From contig JAMWET010000473.1 in NCBI GenBank assembly GCA_024036415.1, positions 408,001-472,000 on the forward strand: DNA of 64,000 nucleotides, written 5' to 3'. The stretch is from Prochilodus magdalenae (Eukaryota; Chordata; Actinopteri; Characiformes; Prochilodontidae). Under the pieces are notes generated by a model. It ran no database searches, had not been told where the DNA came from, and saw nothing but the letters and a program-made list of their open reading frames with translations. A program made the translations under genes and the position numbers. Below are positions 49,031 to 61,480 of the stretch, in pieces. How positions within the stretch are numbered: the first letter of the stretch is position 1; each line of letters starts with the position of its first letter.

Positions 49031-52000
49031 TCGAGATATAATAAATAATAAAGCAAAGAAGCATGTGATCTCTGATAATGTTTGGTTCTAAGTTATGTGC
49101 TGAGATTATGTGCTTGCAATGTGCTTGTTTTATAACCCTGCTCATAATGCGTGGCTTTAGACTCATACAGCAAGTTTTTGAATTTAATGTGATTTGCTAA
49201 ATTGAGGTTCATTTTCTGTCTGTAGACTCAGTCGTTCCTTCTATAGTTCTGTGGTAGGAGAATTGGGTATTCTCCTTTTTGTGACCAAATGGGATATTTG
49301 TGAGGCTAAATAAGCTAGATCTTTCTATTTCTACCTAATATAATATTTCAGTATAATATAATGTAATTGAGATGACCAGTTCACAAAATTATTTATCCGC
49401 TAATATATGCTTTTAGTGCTTCCCCAGAATAAATTGTTTAACTATAGCAAGGGTTAGTAAGCACTGTAGAGCTGAGGAACTATAACAGAGCTCGGTGGAG
49501 ATTGTAATGTTTTGATTGGCTGTAATGCAGTGTTAGCACTCATTTAAAAATGCAATTATAAAATATTCCTTGTCCATTTTATTAGGCAACCGTGTGATCA
49601 GTTTGGGTAGAACACCTTGGCTACATCTCTGCATTAAGATAATATTAATATAAAGTAGCTTTGGGGAACCTGGGCCCAGACCATTCTCAGCAGTGACAAA
49701 CTAGCACACGAGAGCAGATCAAATGCATGTGTCGTTTTGATAGCAGTAAAAGCTATTGTGTGGCCCATGAAGCCAAAGAATGAAGTGCTGTCAAACGCCA
49801 ACCGGCAGTGAACCTTAGCCCCACCTATCAAAAATATGTGCATGGATACGGGCTCTACGGCCATTACTGTAAATGAATGCCGGAGGTGGTGACATTGTGG
49901 CGTGTTGGTAATGGGTAATGTAGGTCTTTCTTCTCCCTCCGTCTTAATTCAGGCTTGGGAGTGTTTGGCCTGAGCGCTGATGGGCCCCTTCACCTTGCTG
50001 CCGGGGTGGAGGGCACTCCTCCCCGCTTGGGGGAGTTGATGAAGTGCAAATCGGCAGGGTGCCGGTTGTCACGGTGACGGAGTGACGGAGTGGGCCGACC
50101 TTCGGCACAGCCTGCAAGCTGAGAGCGACGGCTCTTACAACTCACCTGAAGCAGCCCTTTGCACACACAAACACACAGGCACACACTTACCCACAGAATT
50201 CACACAATCTAACTTTACTTGGCCAAGGGCACCACTATATAAAGCTACTTTGACCTTTCTCCCATTGGAGGAAAAATGCTCTTCTGCCTTTTAAACTATA
50301 GAATGTTGTCATATGAGGATTGAAGTATTGACTGAAAACGGAGTTCTTCAGAGGCAATGCATGGGTATACCGGATATGTAGTATATGTGATTTACAGCTA
50401 TACGTTTTTGAGGAAGGGTGGTGGTGTCCTTTGTTGGCTGGGTACTCCAGTGTTGTCTGGTTACTCACTTGCTATAGCGGCACTGATGTTACCCTCTCCT
50501 CATTTGCCTTCTGTCCCCTAAAATTACACCTAATTCACTCGTTCCACCAAACACACCAAACTTTTCAGATTTACATACATGGTACAGCATATTATACATA
50601 TAGTTTTTCAGGCTACGAAGGATCAACTGGCTGAATCAGTTAACAATACCAAAGACAGAGGCTTGCTGTGTTGAGGGTGAAGCAGGATAATAAATGACCT
50701 TTCCCTGAAATTGTATTTGTGCATCTATTTTTCTTGAATGCACTGCTTAATGTCATGTTTATTTTCAGGATCCTCACAGAATTTAGATTTTGAGTCGTTC
50801 AGGATGCCCAGGAGGATAATTAAGGAGCCACAGGAACCTCATGTATTTTGCAACTTGGTTGATCTATGAGAGATAGATGTTATAGAATGGGGGGGGGGCA
50901 TTGGATTAACACTACCACCAGAATTTTGACCAGCCATAGAAATAAAACTCCTCATAAAACTTTTCATCAGGAAATTAAAAAAACAAAATCCTTTCACAAA
51001 TGCAAGTCACAAGGTCGTTACGGAAAACTGCTGCTAGAAATGCTAAAAAAAGAAAGGAATTTAGATGTTGTCAATCTGATTGAGTTGTCAGAGTCCCTTT
51101 AGAATCTTGATGTTCTCTATAACAGTAAAATTCCTCAGTAAAGTACTCTCTCTGAATGAGACACTTATGTACATGTCCTTGCTCGGTTCCCGAGTGAATG
51201 AACATCATCTACGATTTGATATTTTAACTAGTCTTGCAAATTTGCTCCGTAATTAATGTTGGCAGAACGTACTTGAACGGCCCGTGTTAAATGTGCCTTC
51301 ATCAAAAGCTTCTAAATGTACTAATTTCTCTCTGCTTGGTACATATGTGGAATCTAAGCCACAGAAACAGTTCTTTTTTAATTTGGTGAGGTCATGAACG
51401 CCAACTCTTCTGGCTGTGTCAGGGTTGTTACGGTTTAGAATTTTTTATTAGTTTTTTGCATTTACTTTTTCGTTTGGATTTTTGGGTGCGTGAATAGTTT
51501 TGGTTTTGTTTTTATTTTATGAAAAGTAATAGGTAGTTTCTCTTTTAGTTTTAACTTTCAGTATTTTGATACATGCTGTAATATTTGACATGAGTAGAAC
51601 AAAATAAGTATGGCAGTAGACTGAACTCTGCTTGGTTGCAGTTATATTTATTATAGTTAACGAGCACATTTACCTACAAAACCCCTGGCCTGTACATGTA
51701 TCTCACTAATGCTGAGTGTCTCAACCTGAACTGCTTCTTGAATGAGGTACAATAGAGGTCAGCCAAACAGAACTCAAGTCATTTACATAAATCAGTCTTA
51801 AAAGCAAAGTAACAAAAACAACCTGCTTAATTCAAAGGGATAAATAGAGGTTGGGACATAGTTGTGTAAAAACAGTGGGGCAACTGAGAAAATGGTTCAT
51901 GGCAAGTCAGTAGATACAAACTTCAAGTGGAACTCCAAAAATACAAGAAGGGTAGGTTATGGGCCCTTCAATGTAAGTCATACTTTCACAATTAATATTT

Positions 52001-55000
52001 CAAATGAAATAATATTATGAATAAACTTATTAATGCCAATGCATGATACGTATTTGGCATGGTGTGGTTCTTTGGCACACACTAGTAATGCTAATCTTGA
52101 TAGTCATGGCCAATATGTTGTGGCCGATGCTGATGTGTGTTTGTGTATATTGTTGGTCCATGGGAGGGATGACAAAAGTACACCTACAACCCAAGACTAG
52201 AATACACTAGCCCTACCATCCTTGTTAACCTCAAGGGCCATCATGGAGCAGCACACAGGCCACGACTGGCATACCCACACTTTTGCACAGGTGCCAGAGG
52301 ATGATTAAATAGAGGAGGAAGTGGCCACCGCTGTGTCGGAATAAAAGGGAGAAATACATTACGAGTGTTGAATGCGGGCCCTCGCTGTATGATTGCATGC
52401 CAGCGTGGTGCACTGCAAAACACAATGGGGCATGTTTTATGGATCCTGCCTGGTGCCTGTGGCCTTTGTCTGGGAGCTATTAAAATTCCATGTGCAAAGG
52501 AAAGGGAGGCAGAGTGGAGCGTTGCCACCCAATTCGCCTTCAGCTGTCAGGTTAAAAGAAGGTGGGCTTTTTTGTAATGGCCCTGGCAGTGGCATGGCCC
52601 GCTGGACGCTGGCAGGCCAGCGGCAGCCTAGGCTTCGGCTTCCCCACCGCAGGGACCTCTGCTGCTGAGGAACCTCCCTCAGGCTCTCCATCTGGACCTG
52701 CGTTCTGTGCCACCTCCGCCTCTGCTCAAACACACACACAGAAATTACCTCCACATGCCGCACTTGGCTGCTGCCCTGCGTGGGCTGGCACGAGAAAAGG
52801 AAGCATGTCCCTGCTGACCCCCCCTGAAGATGGTGTGGCAAAAGAGAACCTGCCACCCCCATAGCATATGGACACTAATGAGAAATGGCAACTTCATTAC
52901 AGCTTTGGAAGACTCTGTTTAGGATCCTTCTGACTTGGGGATTCCATTTGTCTGAAGGGGGCGACATAGAAATAGAAGAAGCAGAGAGACGCCAGACCAC
53001 AGAGAGACAAGGAAAGTGCTGTGGGCTCTGCCATGGTCTGTGCAGATCAAAGCCCAGCGCTGAGCCACACCGTTCTTTTATTGCACTCAGCACTGATTTC
53101 GTACAACCCCTACTAACCTTTTTAAAATATGGTTCTTGGCCTGGATGGACCTTAATTGGTTAGAAACTTTACATTACATGGAGCTTCTTCAAAATGTAAA
53201 ACGTTTCTTCATACACTTACCACAGTGAGTTTTTATAGAACCGTTAATTGAAAAGGGAACTGTTTTGGTTAATGGAATCAAATTTGGTTCGGTTATGGCA
53301 GTGCTTGCCAGTGCTTACTGGAGATCTGCCTTCCTACAGACTTTCAAACCATTTGCATTTGGCATGATGTCCTCCTCGATTCGGATCCAGGCAATCTTCT
53401 AAAGAAGTGTAATAGCTGGAGAAATTGTGATAGATGGCCATTGAAATTGGACTCTGTAAGATGGTGGATCTCCATGAACCAGGGTTAATGAGCACTTTTT
53501 TATGAGGCCACTCCGAAGAACTCTTTCTGGCACTTTTAATAGTGTACTTTGTACAAAGCATTATCCCATTGCTCTGTAAAAAAGCTAACATGATGCAGCT
53601 ACCGTGATGGAAATAAGGAATTAGAACCAGGTATCCAAAGTTGACACAAAAGTTTCCAATAGTCAGACAGCTCCTAACTGTTGCTGTGTACCTGCCTCAA
53701 GTCGATAAAAAAAGCTTCTGGAGTGCAAAAAGTGGAAGGGTTTGTTTTTGAACGAACTGTGAAATTTGACTCAGCTCGGAGGTGCTTGTAGGTGTCTCCT
53801 ACCTCAGCTTTTGCTGAGACAGAATTCCACCACACTGTGGAGAAAACAGGCATTATTAGCCGACTCTGGCAGTGCAACATATCTACCTGTGCTTTCTTTC
53901 TCTCTATGCTATTCCGCCCACGGACCAACCCTGCTCCGTGCCTAGGGAGCAATTATCAGGAGCTGTGGTGATTTTTGGAGAGGCTGCTCATCTCTTTTCA
54001 AATGCGGACACGTTGGTTCGAGAAAAGGGAACAGTGAGGCCTCCTCTATCGGCGGACACGCGCACATCCACAGTCGCTGGCACATGGGTGTCCATCTTAT
54101 CATCATCCTCTGCTTTCAGGCAATCGATGGCGGGGTCTGCTTTTGCATTCGCAGGTCCCTAATGGTGCCGTGTTTATAATGCTGGACGGCTAAGTGGATG
54201 GACCCACGCGCTGGCTGCAGTGAACAGCAACGCATTTACCCAGAGGAGGAAATGAGGGCGGCAGTGGTGGAGGCTGGAGAGCGTTATGCCTGAGGGGGAC
54301 AATGGCTGGCATTTATTACTGCTCACACAGGGATCATTTTTGAGGGCTGTTACCCAACGGCAATGATTTGGAGGAGTGGCAGGGGACATTAAAGGCTTTG
54401 ATTGGACTGATAATGTTCTGCTGGTATCAACTAGGGAGGATGAGGAGGATCATCTTTGCCTGATTGAGCACTTGGTGTGTATGTGTGTGTGTGTGTTAGT
54501 TTGCCTTAAGCATTGGAAAGGAATAATTCACTGGAAGTGTGGGGAAGCATGTTTGATTATGTGTGTACAAGAATAAAGCCCACTGCAAACTGTGGGATAA
54601 CAGAAGTCGTAGAATTTATTGCCTGTGACACTGTAGGCCTATGAGATGATGCCAATGAAATCTTGACCAAATATAGTGACAGAATGTGTGGTATCATTGG
54701 TGTTGTGCTTCATGCTAGACTGTAGACTTGATTATGAGGCCTACAATGCAAAATCTGCATGATCCGTCTGTAACTGTCAAACACTTGAAAACACAGAGTT
54801 ACTGCTGGATAGCTCTTAACCAAGGGGCTGTAAAGTACCATATTCGAATGTGACTGCCTAAAGTTCTCCCTCCCTTACAGTGTTCAGTTTTGGTAGGCTG
54901 AAGTCTGAGATTATTACTCCTGAAAATGTTTTGGAGCAAATTTGGCTCAGGTATTTATTTCACTGCAGTAGAATACAATGCACAAATACAAATAAGCTCT

Positions 55001-56864
55001 ACGGTGATGTTAAGTAAATAACCAGATCACCACATATAACATATAATGACAATGGTGGAAATTCTATGGAAAACTAGGAAGCCAGTGTCCAGCATATGGA
55101 AATGAATTACAGAACCACTGTGCGGTCGATCTGCGGTCAGCCTTGGCATTGAAACAAACTGCTTCATATCTATGTTTCTTGCAGACATTGCTGTAACGTA
55201 AGGAACACCAGTGCCATGTTTAGGGAATCCAGCACTGCTAAGAAAAGAAGTACATTTTAATAACGCAATTACTGAAAACTATAAACACTGAAAAACCAGA
55301 AATGACTCCTTCACACCATGTATGATTCCCTCATGTACTAAAGGATGCCATTTTTAAAGTTAGTGTCTCTTCTCAGAAAGTCCAGCAGTTTTTCTCTGAA
55401 AACCTTTTTTCTTTGGAGTACTGTAACTTAATAATGGGTACAAGTTGACTACTTAGAGCACACATGGCCATCAGGGGAAGTGGGGCTTAAAAACACAGGA
55501 GTTAAAAAGCATTTTAGACAGATGATGAATATGGAAAATACCAATTACATGTATGTATTTTCAGAACACTTAATAATTTTTATTTTAGTATAATGAACAT
55601 CAAAAATTTGCATATTAGGTGGTGCATATTTGAATGTCGAGTTTTGGAGGTGTATGATCACTTTGTAAGCAATCCAGCATTCTTAAAACGTTTAAAACTG
55701 TCAAAACACTTGATTGACAACTTTATATAACTACAAGAAATAATACAAAGAATATTAAAACGGTAAAGTAAAAAAGTAATAAAACATATGTAGTTGTGTT
55801 TTTTCGCTTGTCACAAAAAATCTGAAGATGGAATAGGGACACAAGCCACTAGGACCCATGATACGCAAGGTTTACACAAGGTTTAAGATTTTTTCATGTC
55901 TTACGTTTCCTTGACAACTCCATGTTTGTAATGTCCATGCACTGTCCCCTGTAGTCCACTGTGTGCTTGAGTTGTGTGTATTTGCAGTGTGTCTGTGTAC
56001 GTATTGGGGTTCAATGTTTGTTTCCCAGTACTTTTGTTCATTAGACAGTCTACCCTAGTTAACCACACATCTCACTCTTCACTAGCTCATCATATTCCCA
56101 TTGGACTTGATGCTTGAGCACCCCCCCAGTTTCCCACAGGGCAAAACATATCAGCACTTGCTGCTTCGGCTGAGCTCCGCCAATAACCGCTCAGGCAATG
56201 AGTCACTGCAGAATTCAGTGTTGCTGCAGGGTATGCCAGCTTATTGCCTCTATTAATACAAGCCTTAATTAGCTTTCCCCCCAAACATTGTGACAATCAA
56301 CTCCGGTGTCACCCTTTGGGGAATGAGTCAGCCTGGTCGATATGTCTGATCATGTGCTCCTCAGGTGCATAATGAAAGCTCTTTGTCTCCCAGGCTCGAG
56401 GCCTCCACGTGCGGACCTGTAGAGTGAGCCCCCGAGTCTGGATAATCCGCCTGTATTAGAAAGCCTGAAGATGAATGGAGCCAGTAGGAGATCGTAGCTC
56501 ATTCTGTCACGTTTGCCGGGTGAACAGCTCCATCTTGGAGCACTCTTGAGCGTCTTTGCTCAGTTATGCCATCGGAGCGCCGGGAGTCGTACTCCATCTT
56601 CTCCCTACCATTCATGCGCTGCCTGGGCAACGCTTCTTAGCTTACACTATGGGCTGGGTTCCAAAATGCTCTGTAAGACCAGACTAAACTACAGTTAGTG
56701 CTGATTCTCAAGTAAATCTCCAGGACAAACTTTAATCTATGTATAGCATGCAGTATTCCTTACTTAGCCAGACTTAGTTTAAGCTCAAAGTCATGTATGT
56801 TCAATAGGAGGGAAGATTATTGCCCCTTATCTCTTTTTGTTGTTCTAAAAAAGAGGAAACCAGC
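49031..56864. other. Intronic DNA with several candidate regulatory blocks
   Basis: No exon recognised. Non-repetitive, balanced blocks lie at about 49860-50170, 52240-53170, 53690-54420 and 56060-56680. The last has a TGAGTCA AP-1-like site (56199-56205) and TTAATTAG near 56266. Positions 50640-52230 and 54600-55900 are AT-rich with nothing recognised. A short TG tract lies near 54477-54497. Confidence 0.35.
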
Positions 56865-57118
56865 ATATCGTCACTGTCCAAAGAAAAACAAGTATCTCCA
56901 AAATGGCAACTTTACAGGAGAGGCCAAAAACCTCATTTAACTTTAATACAAGTCAATGGAACCAGACATCTTTCCAAACACTTTTGGGCCATTTCTGTTG
57001 GTCCATTCATCATGAGATTCTCAATCAGTATAACAGCAGCTAGTGTGTCCAAATGATGCATAAAAGTGAAAATGGACAAAAGTGGAGATACATGTTTTTC
57101 ATTGGACAGTGACGATAT
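56865..57118 (+). mobile_element. Palindromic MITE copy C (254 bp)
   Basis: Left end ATATCGTCACTGTCCAAAGA; right end, reverse complemented, ATATCGTCACTGTCCAATGA. It lies only about 365 bp upstream of the first sidekick exon, in the same orientation as copy A. Confidence 0.9.
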
Positions 57119-57482
57119 TCATAATGACAGATGCAAACAAAACTTTACTTATTATCCAATGTCAAATATTTAAACTAAAAATATTGAGAGTAGTGGCATT
57201 GTTAAAATCATATTAGACCAGTTTTCCATTCAGGGATTAAGCCTATTCCTGGAATACATATGTTTTCAGTGGAGAATATCCATTCAGAATGCTGTGAAGT
57301 CCACAATTAGATGTAAAAATCCATAAGTATTAAGTATTAAGTGTCCTTGGAATTTAATAAAATTCTATCCCACAGCAAAAGGCACAAAAGCCAAACAGCA
57401 AATAAGCAAATAAATAAAGACATTTTAGTCCGAGTCAAGCTAATGTCTATTTGTACTTAACCTCCCTCTCTTCTCTACACAG
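57119..57482 (+). promoter_or_regulatory. 3' end of the intron with splice acceptor of the first recognised exon
   Basis: AT-rich intron end followed by the tract TTAACCTCCCTCTCTTCTCT and CTACACAG, with AG at 57481-57482. The pyrimidine tract is strong and the frame that follows supports use of this site. Confidence 0.85.
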
Positions 57483-57642
57483 ATGACGTTCCTCCATACT
57501 TCAAAATGGAGCCAGTGGCAACCCAGGTGCACCTGGAGGGGAACCGTTTAGTTCTGACCTGCATGGCTGAGGGCAGCTGGCCCCTGGAGTTTAAATGGCT
57601 CTACAACGGCACAGAGCTGACGCGCTTCTCGCTGGAGTACAG
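57483..57642 (+). CDS. sdk2: Sidekick (probably sdk2) exon, first half of an N-terminal Ig domain
   Basis: Internal coding exon of 160 bp. It follows a pyrimidine-rich tract ending in CACAG and is followed by a GTGAGC donor. The open frame starts at 57485 and reads [19 protein letters not shown], then [20 protein letters not shown]. It carries the first Ig cysteine (LTC), the core tryptophan (FKW) and a possible N-glycosylation site (NGT). Two bases at the 5' end and two at the 3' end complete split codons, so the entering intron is phase 1 and the leaving one phase 2. Sidekick proteins are large single-pass membrane adhesion molecules with six Ig and thirteen fibronectin III domains; they bind homophilically and are known for laminar synaptic targeting in the retina. 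The VPPYF opening fits sidekick-2 better than sidekick-1 as I recall them. The signal-peptide exon was not found upstream. The family is near certain; the paralogue is less so. Confidence 0.93.
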
Positions 57643-60172
57643 GTGAGCTGCCGGCCCCCTCAAGTCTCCTCTCCATTTGTCATTCCCGTCGCATAATTAC
57701 CGCAACAAATAGACACATTAATCACAGTTTACCTTTTAACAAATTTCTCATTTGCAGATATTTATTCAAACCCCAGCTCATTCCTATGCATTTATTCAGA
57801 AATGGTGGAGGATCATAAGCCTCTTGAGATATGGCACCTCATTCCCCATGCAGGCGCAAAATGACTCTCTGATATCGATTCCTGGCTTGCATTAGTCGAT
57901 GTCATTTCCTGCCTGGTTGTGGGGAACGAGCGCCAGGTTCGGCCCATGACCAGCCTCTCGCCTTTTGTTTTTTGGCTCTATGCATTCTTTATAAACGCTG
58001 CATCCGGCATGTGTCAGGAATATAGAATTATATCCATCAAACCATTGTAGTCAGTGGAACGGAAGGTGCATTATTCTCTATAGCCGCAAGAGCCATGTAA
58101 TATTTATAATTGTAAAGGCAAAGTGAATTGGGTTTTTTTCCCCCCCGCACAATGGATGCGTTGCTTTCATTCTTCTCTTCACTCAGCAACAGAGTTTGTG
58201 CTGACCGCGGACCTACAGATGGAGGCTTTCTTAGTCACTGCAGCATTTAGCATACTTCTAATGGACTTAGCCAAGCGGGTCCACCTGCAGGCTTGCTCTA
58301 AGTGAGGGCTATCTCAGAGTTCTTAGATGGCATTTCTCTAAGGTCTGTTTTCTGCAGACCTAGGAAAAACAGAACTAGTCAGAACACATTAGAAGTGCAC
58401 TAAAACACAGGAGTCAGCTTATCTTGATTTTTGACACTCATTGACAAAAAAAAGAAATAAATAACGTACTCAGATAGAAATGTGGGGTTGCTGCAAAAAA
58501 AAGCATGCATCTATGTCTCAGACAGATATGTAAAGGACTGCAAGTGTTGTCTGTTTACGTGAAGGCACGCAAAGAGGTCTCGGTCGACCCAGAAAGACCA
58601 ACAGTACAGAAGATCGTTTGATGAGCCAACAAGCATAAGCAGCTCCTACAGTTTCTTTGGCCCCCATCCAGACACAGGTGGCACATTCATAACACACCCC
58701 TCTCTTTGCCCCAAACATTTCCAGGTGTTTAGCAGAAGGAAATTTGGTGTCGCACCGCCCATTACGTGTCCTGCCATTGCCGCCATCGCCTTCGTTTGCA
58801 GTGGTGTCATGAATGAGAAACCTGGACTGCCATGGACTAAAACTGTATCATCTTTAATGCAAATTCAGGCTCCAGTCTTCCAACTGGCATTTTTCAGCAG
58901 GATAATGCTCACCCACATGGCAAGGGTCTCCTAGGAATGTCTCCACCAGATCGCAACACTTCCTTGGCCTGCCTGGTCACCAGATTTATCTCCAAATGAA
59001 CATTTATGGGACCAGCAATGGGACGCCAGTTTCAGTAACCTATGAGTTTGCAGAATCTACAGGCTCAGCTGCAACGTCTGTGGGCAAATGTGCTATATGG
59101 AACCCATATGCCTCCATGCCCAGCTGTATCTTATCGTGTATACAGGCTAAAGGTGGCCCAACAAAACATGTGCATGTATAAAATAGACCTCTAGGAGTAA
59201 TTTACAGATCGTCCTTCGTTAAAAAGCAGGCCTTTTATTGTTTCCTTTAGTTTTTTTTAAGGATTAGTAATGTGAAGTAGCAAAAACAGCAAGAACTGTC
59301 TAAGAGCCTCACTGTGAGATCCCAAGTGGCTACAACTCCTCACCTGCATCCTTCTCCTTACTCAGTCAACCATTCACTAGTGTGTGCATGTGTGCGCGTA
59401 TGCATGCATTTGAGAGCAAGGATCACGCTTCTGCTTGTTATTCCTCCCCACTCCTGATCAAAGGGAGAACCTGAATCCACTTGACTACAGTATCAGGAAT
59501 ATGTGAATGGCACTGCAGGGGAAGCTGAACGGGCCGATAAGGAGCTCAGTATGAGCAGCTAAGTGAATTAGGGATTCATTGAACAAAAGTGGCAGTGCTC
59601 ATGTGTAGAGACCTAATGCTAGCACACCACACAGTACTGAGACCAGGTTCCTTAGGTGGTCTTACACCTATAGACACCAAACGCAACTCCCAGCTGGCCT
59701 GATATAGTACTTCTTGAACAAAATATCTAACTCCCATTGATCAGCACATAGCCAAAGTCACACACATACATGTTCAAGCAGGCGTGCATACACTTGCACC
59801 ATTTCCGATCTTTATTCTGTCCTGCTTTTGGACTTAATGGCCTCTCGTACTGCATGTTGTCATCACGGCATCAAGCGGGTCCTGAAAAAAGCATTCCATT
59901 ATAGGCAAGGGGAGGGGGTTTACTTAGAGTTAGGCCTGAATCAGGTCTGAGTGCAATGGCCAAAAATTCTGCACTCAAGCAGAATGCTAGCACCAGATGA
60001 TTGCTTATAGCCAGAAGCGAATAGGCTTTTGGAAAGCCTGAGATATTTCATTTTGTGATATATCAGTAGCGAGCCTCTGCGAATGCATGCGCGAATCTGT
60101 GTGTGTGTCAGGATCTTTCGTGTGGAAAATGAAATGGAAATAAATGACTGTCATGCACGTCATGTCTACCAG
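57643..60172 (+). other. sdk2: Phase 2 intron of the sidekick gene splitting an Ig domain
   Basis: This interval of 2530 bp begins GTGAGC and ends CTACCAG and separates the two halves of one Ig domain. Positions 57643-58380 look unique, with a short C run near 58140. A decayed Tc1-like copy fills roughly 58390-59170. Positions 59200-60170 show no recognisable repeat apart from short TG and GCATGCAT-like runs near 59390 and 60085. Confidence 0.85.
58390..59170 (+). mobile_element. Decayed Tc1-like element inside the sidekick intron
   Basis: Plus-strand translation gives FQQDNAHPH (58892-58918) and, in another frame, WPAWSPDLSPNEHLWDQ (58965-59015). QQD and NEH mark the second aspartate and the glutamate of a DDE transposase. 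The two parts are out of frame with each other. The tail CAGGCTAAAGGTGGCCCAAC matches the RARGGPT-type end of this transposase group. Ends not identified. Confidence 0.75.
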
Positions 60173-60279
60173 GTACCTCATCCCCTCTCTGGACCGTTCC
60201 CACGCTGGCTTCTACAGGTGCATAGTGAGGAACCGGGTTGGAGCTCTAATGCAAAGGAGTACTCAAGTGCAGGTTGCCT
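60173..60279 (+). CDS. sdk2: Sidekick (probably sdk2) exon, second half of the same Ig domain
   Basis: Internal coding exon of 107 bp between a CTACCAG acceptor and a GTAAGT donor. Its first G completes the arginine codon begun as AG at the end of the preceding exon, then it reads [20 protein letters not shown] followed by [15 protein letters not shown]. The last T starts a codon finished in the next exon. [10 protein letters not shown] is the classic Ig F-strand motif and supplies the second cysteine of the disulphide. With the exon about 2.5 kb upstream it forms one complete Ig domain bounded by phase 1 introns, as is common for exchangeable extracellular modules. The SHAGFYRC form resembles sidekick-2 more than sidekick-1. 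The following exon is not in the window, so the gene continues beyond 64000. The frame across the junction is open, so nothing suggests a pseudogene. Confidence 0.93.
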
Positions 60280-61480
60280 GTAAGTGCAAATGAGAAAGCA
60301 GAATGAAATCATGGGTGGCGGTGGGGTATGCTTTAAAGCAAGGAAAATCTCATTTACACAATTATCCTTTCATCCCTCTTCCATGATTTGCTAAGGAATC
60401 TGAAATAGGCTTAGTTGTGTAGTTTCTGTGGAACATTAAAAAATGTCTTCATAAAATTTGGCCAAAGTTCAGACTTCAGAATTCAGGTCTTAAGATGCAA
60501 AAATGATGTCTCGACAATTAAAAGGATCTCTTTTGTAGTTGATATAGACTACCAGTCAAGAGTCAGGGCACCTCCGACTAAATGTATCTTTATGGTTATC
60601 TTTTTTGGTATTTTGGTTATAAACTCTACAGGTTTATGCTTAAAAGTTTGAACAGAAAAAAGTAATGATCCTAAAATACCACCTGTACTCTTGATGTATC
60701 ACAATATTATGTTTTTGCCATATCGCCACCTCTAATATATATTTAATAACCTTTATCATTTCTGCAGTTTAAAATCTCTAGTTACCCTTTCAAATTTGTG
60801 TATATTCATTATTCAGGTAGTTCCTCCTGTAAAGTTTTTTAAGATGACTGTATAATTCCATGCTGTCAGTAATATATTATGGTTTGATGTCTTCGTGTTT
60901 ATTCTAAAGCAAAGCATTAAGCTAAAAATAAGGAAACCTTCAATAAGTAGCCATGTATAAATGTTTTACTGGTACTGCATCATATGTTCTTATATTTCTA
61001 ATTTCTAGACTGTTGAAAGCTTGCTATAAACTTATAAACTTATTTCGTAAGTGATTTTAAGTGAAACCAAATTTTATTAAGTACTTTATATTTTATTATA
61101 TCACTGTACTAGCAGACAATTTATCTTGTTTGAAGATCTTGTTCAAATGTATCTGCTATAGTAAGATCATTTGGCTTACTAGGATAACCTGAAACAATGT
61201 AAAAATGAATTTAGAAAAAAGTTACATGGTCTTAGATATATTAAATGGATTATATAATAAGATTACTTTACTTGCCAACACACTTGCCTACAATTTTAGC
61301 AGTGCACATTTGTGTAATCACATAGCCAAACTGATACAATGTCATAAACCACATAAACAAGTTTATTTAGGATTACTAGAGTTCACTACCACCTACTACC
61401 ATCATCTCAGTGGTTTAGTAAAAAGGTGGTCAGGTTAGCTGGTTTAATTTTTTCGCATATTGACGTTTTGATAGTCAAAC
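60280..61480 (+). other. Sidekick intron, first part
   Basis: Begins with the GTAAGT donor. AT-rich DNA with no recognised repeat or exon. Confidence 0.6.

Noticed and set aside
52437..52862. 141-residue minus-strand open frame
   Set aside because: It lies in GC-richer DNA where long frames arise by chance. No recognisable domain, and the opposite strand also has open frames.
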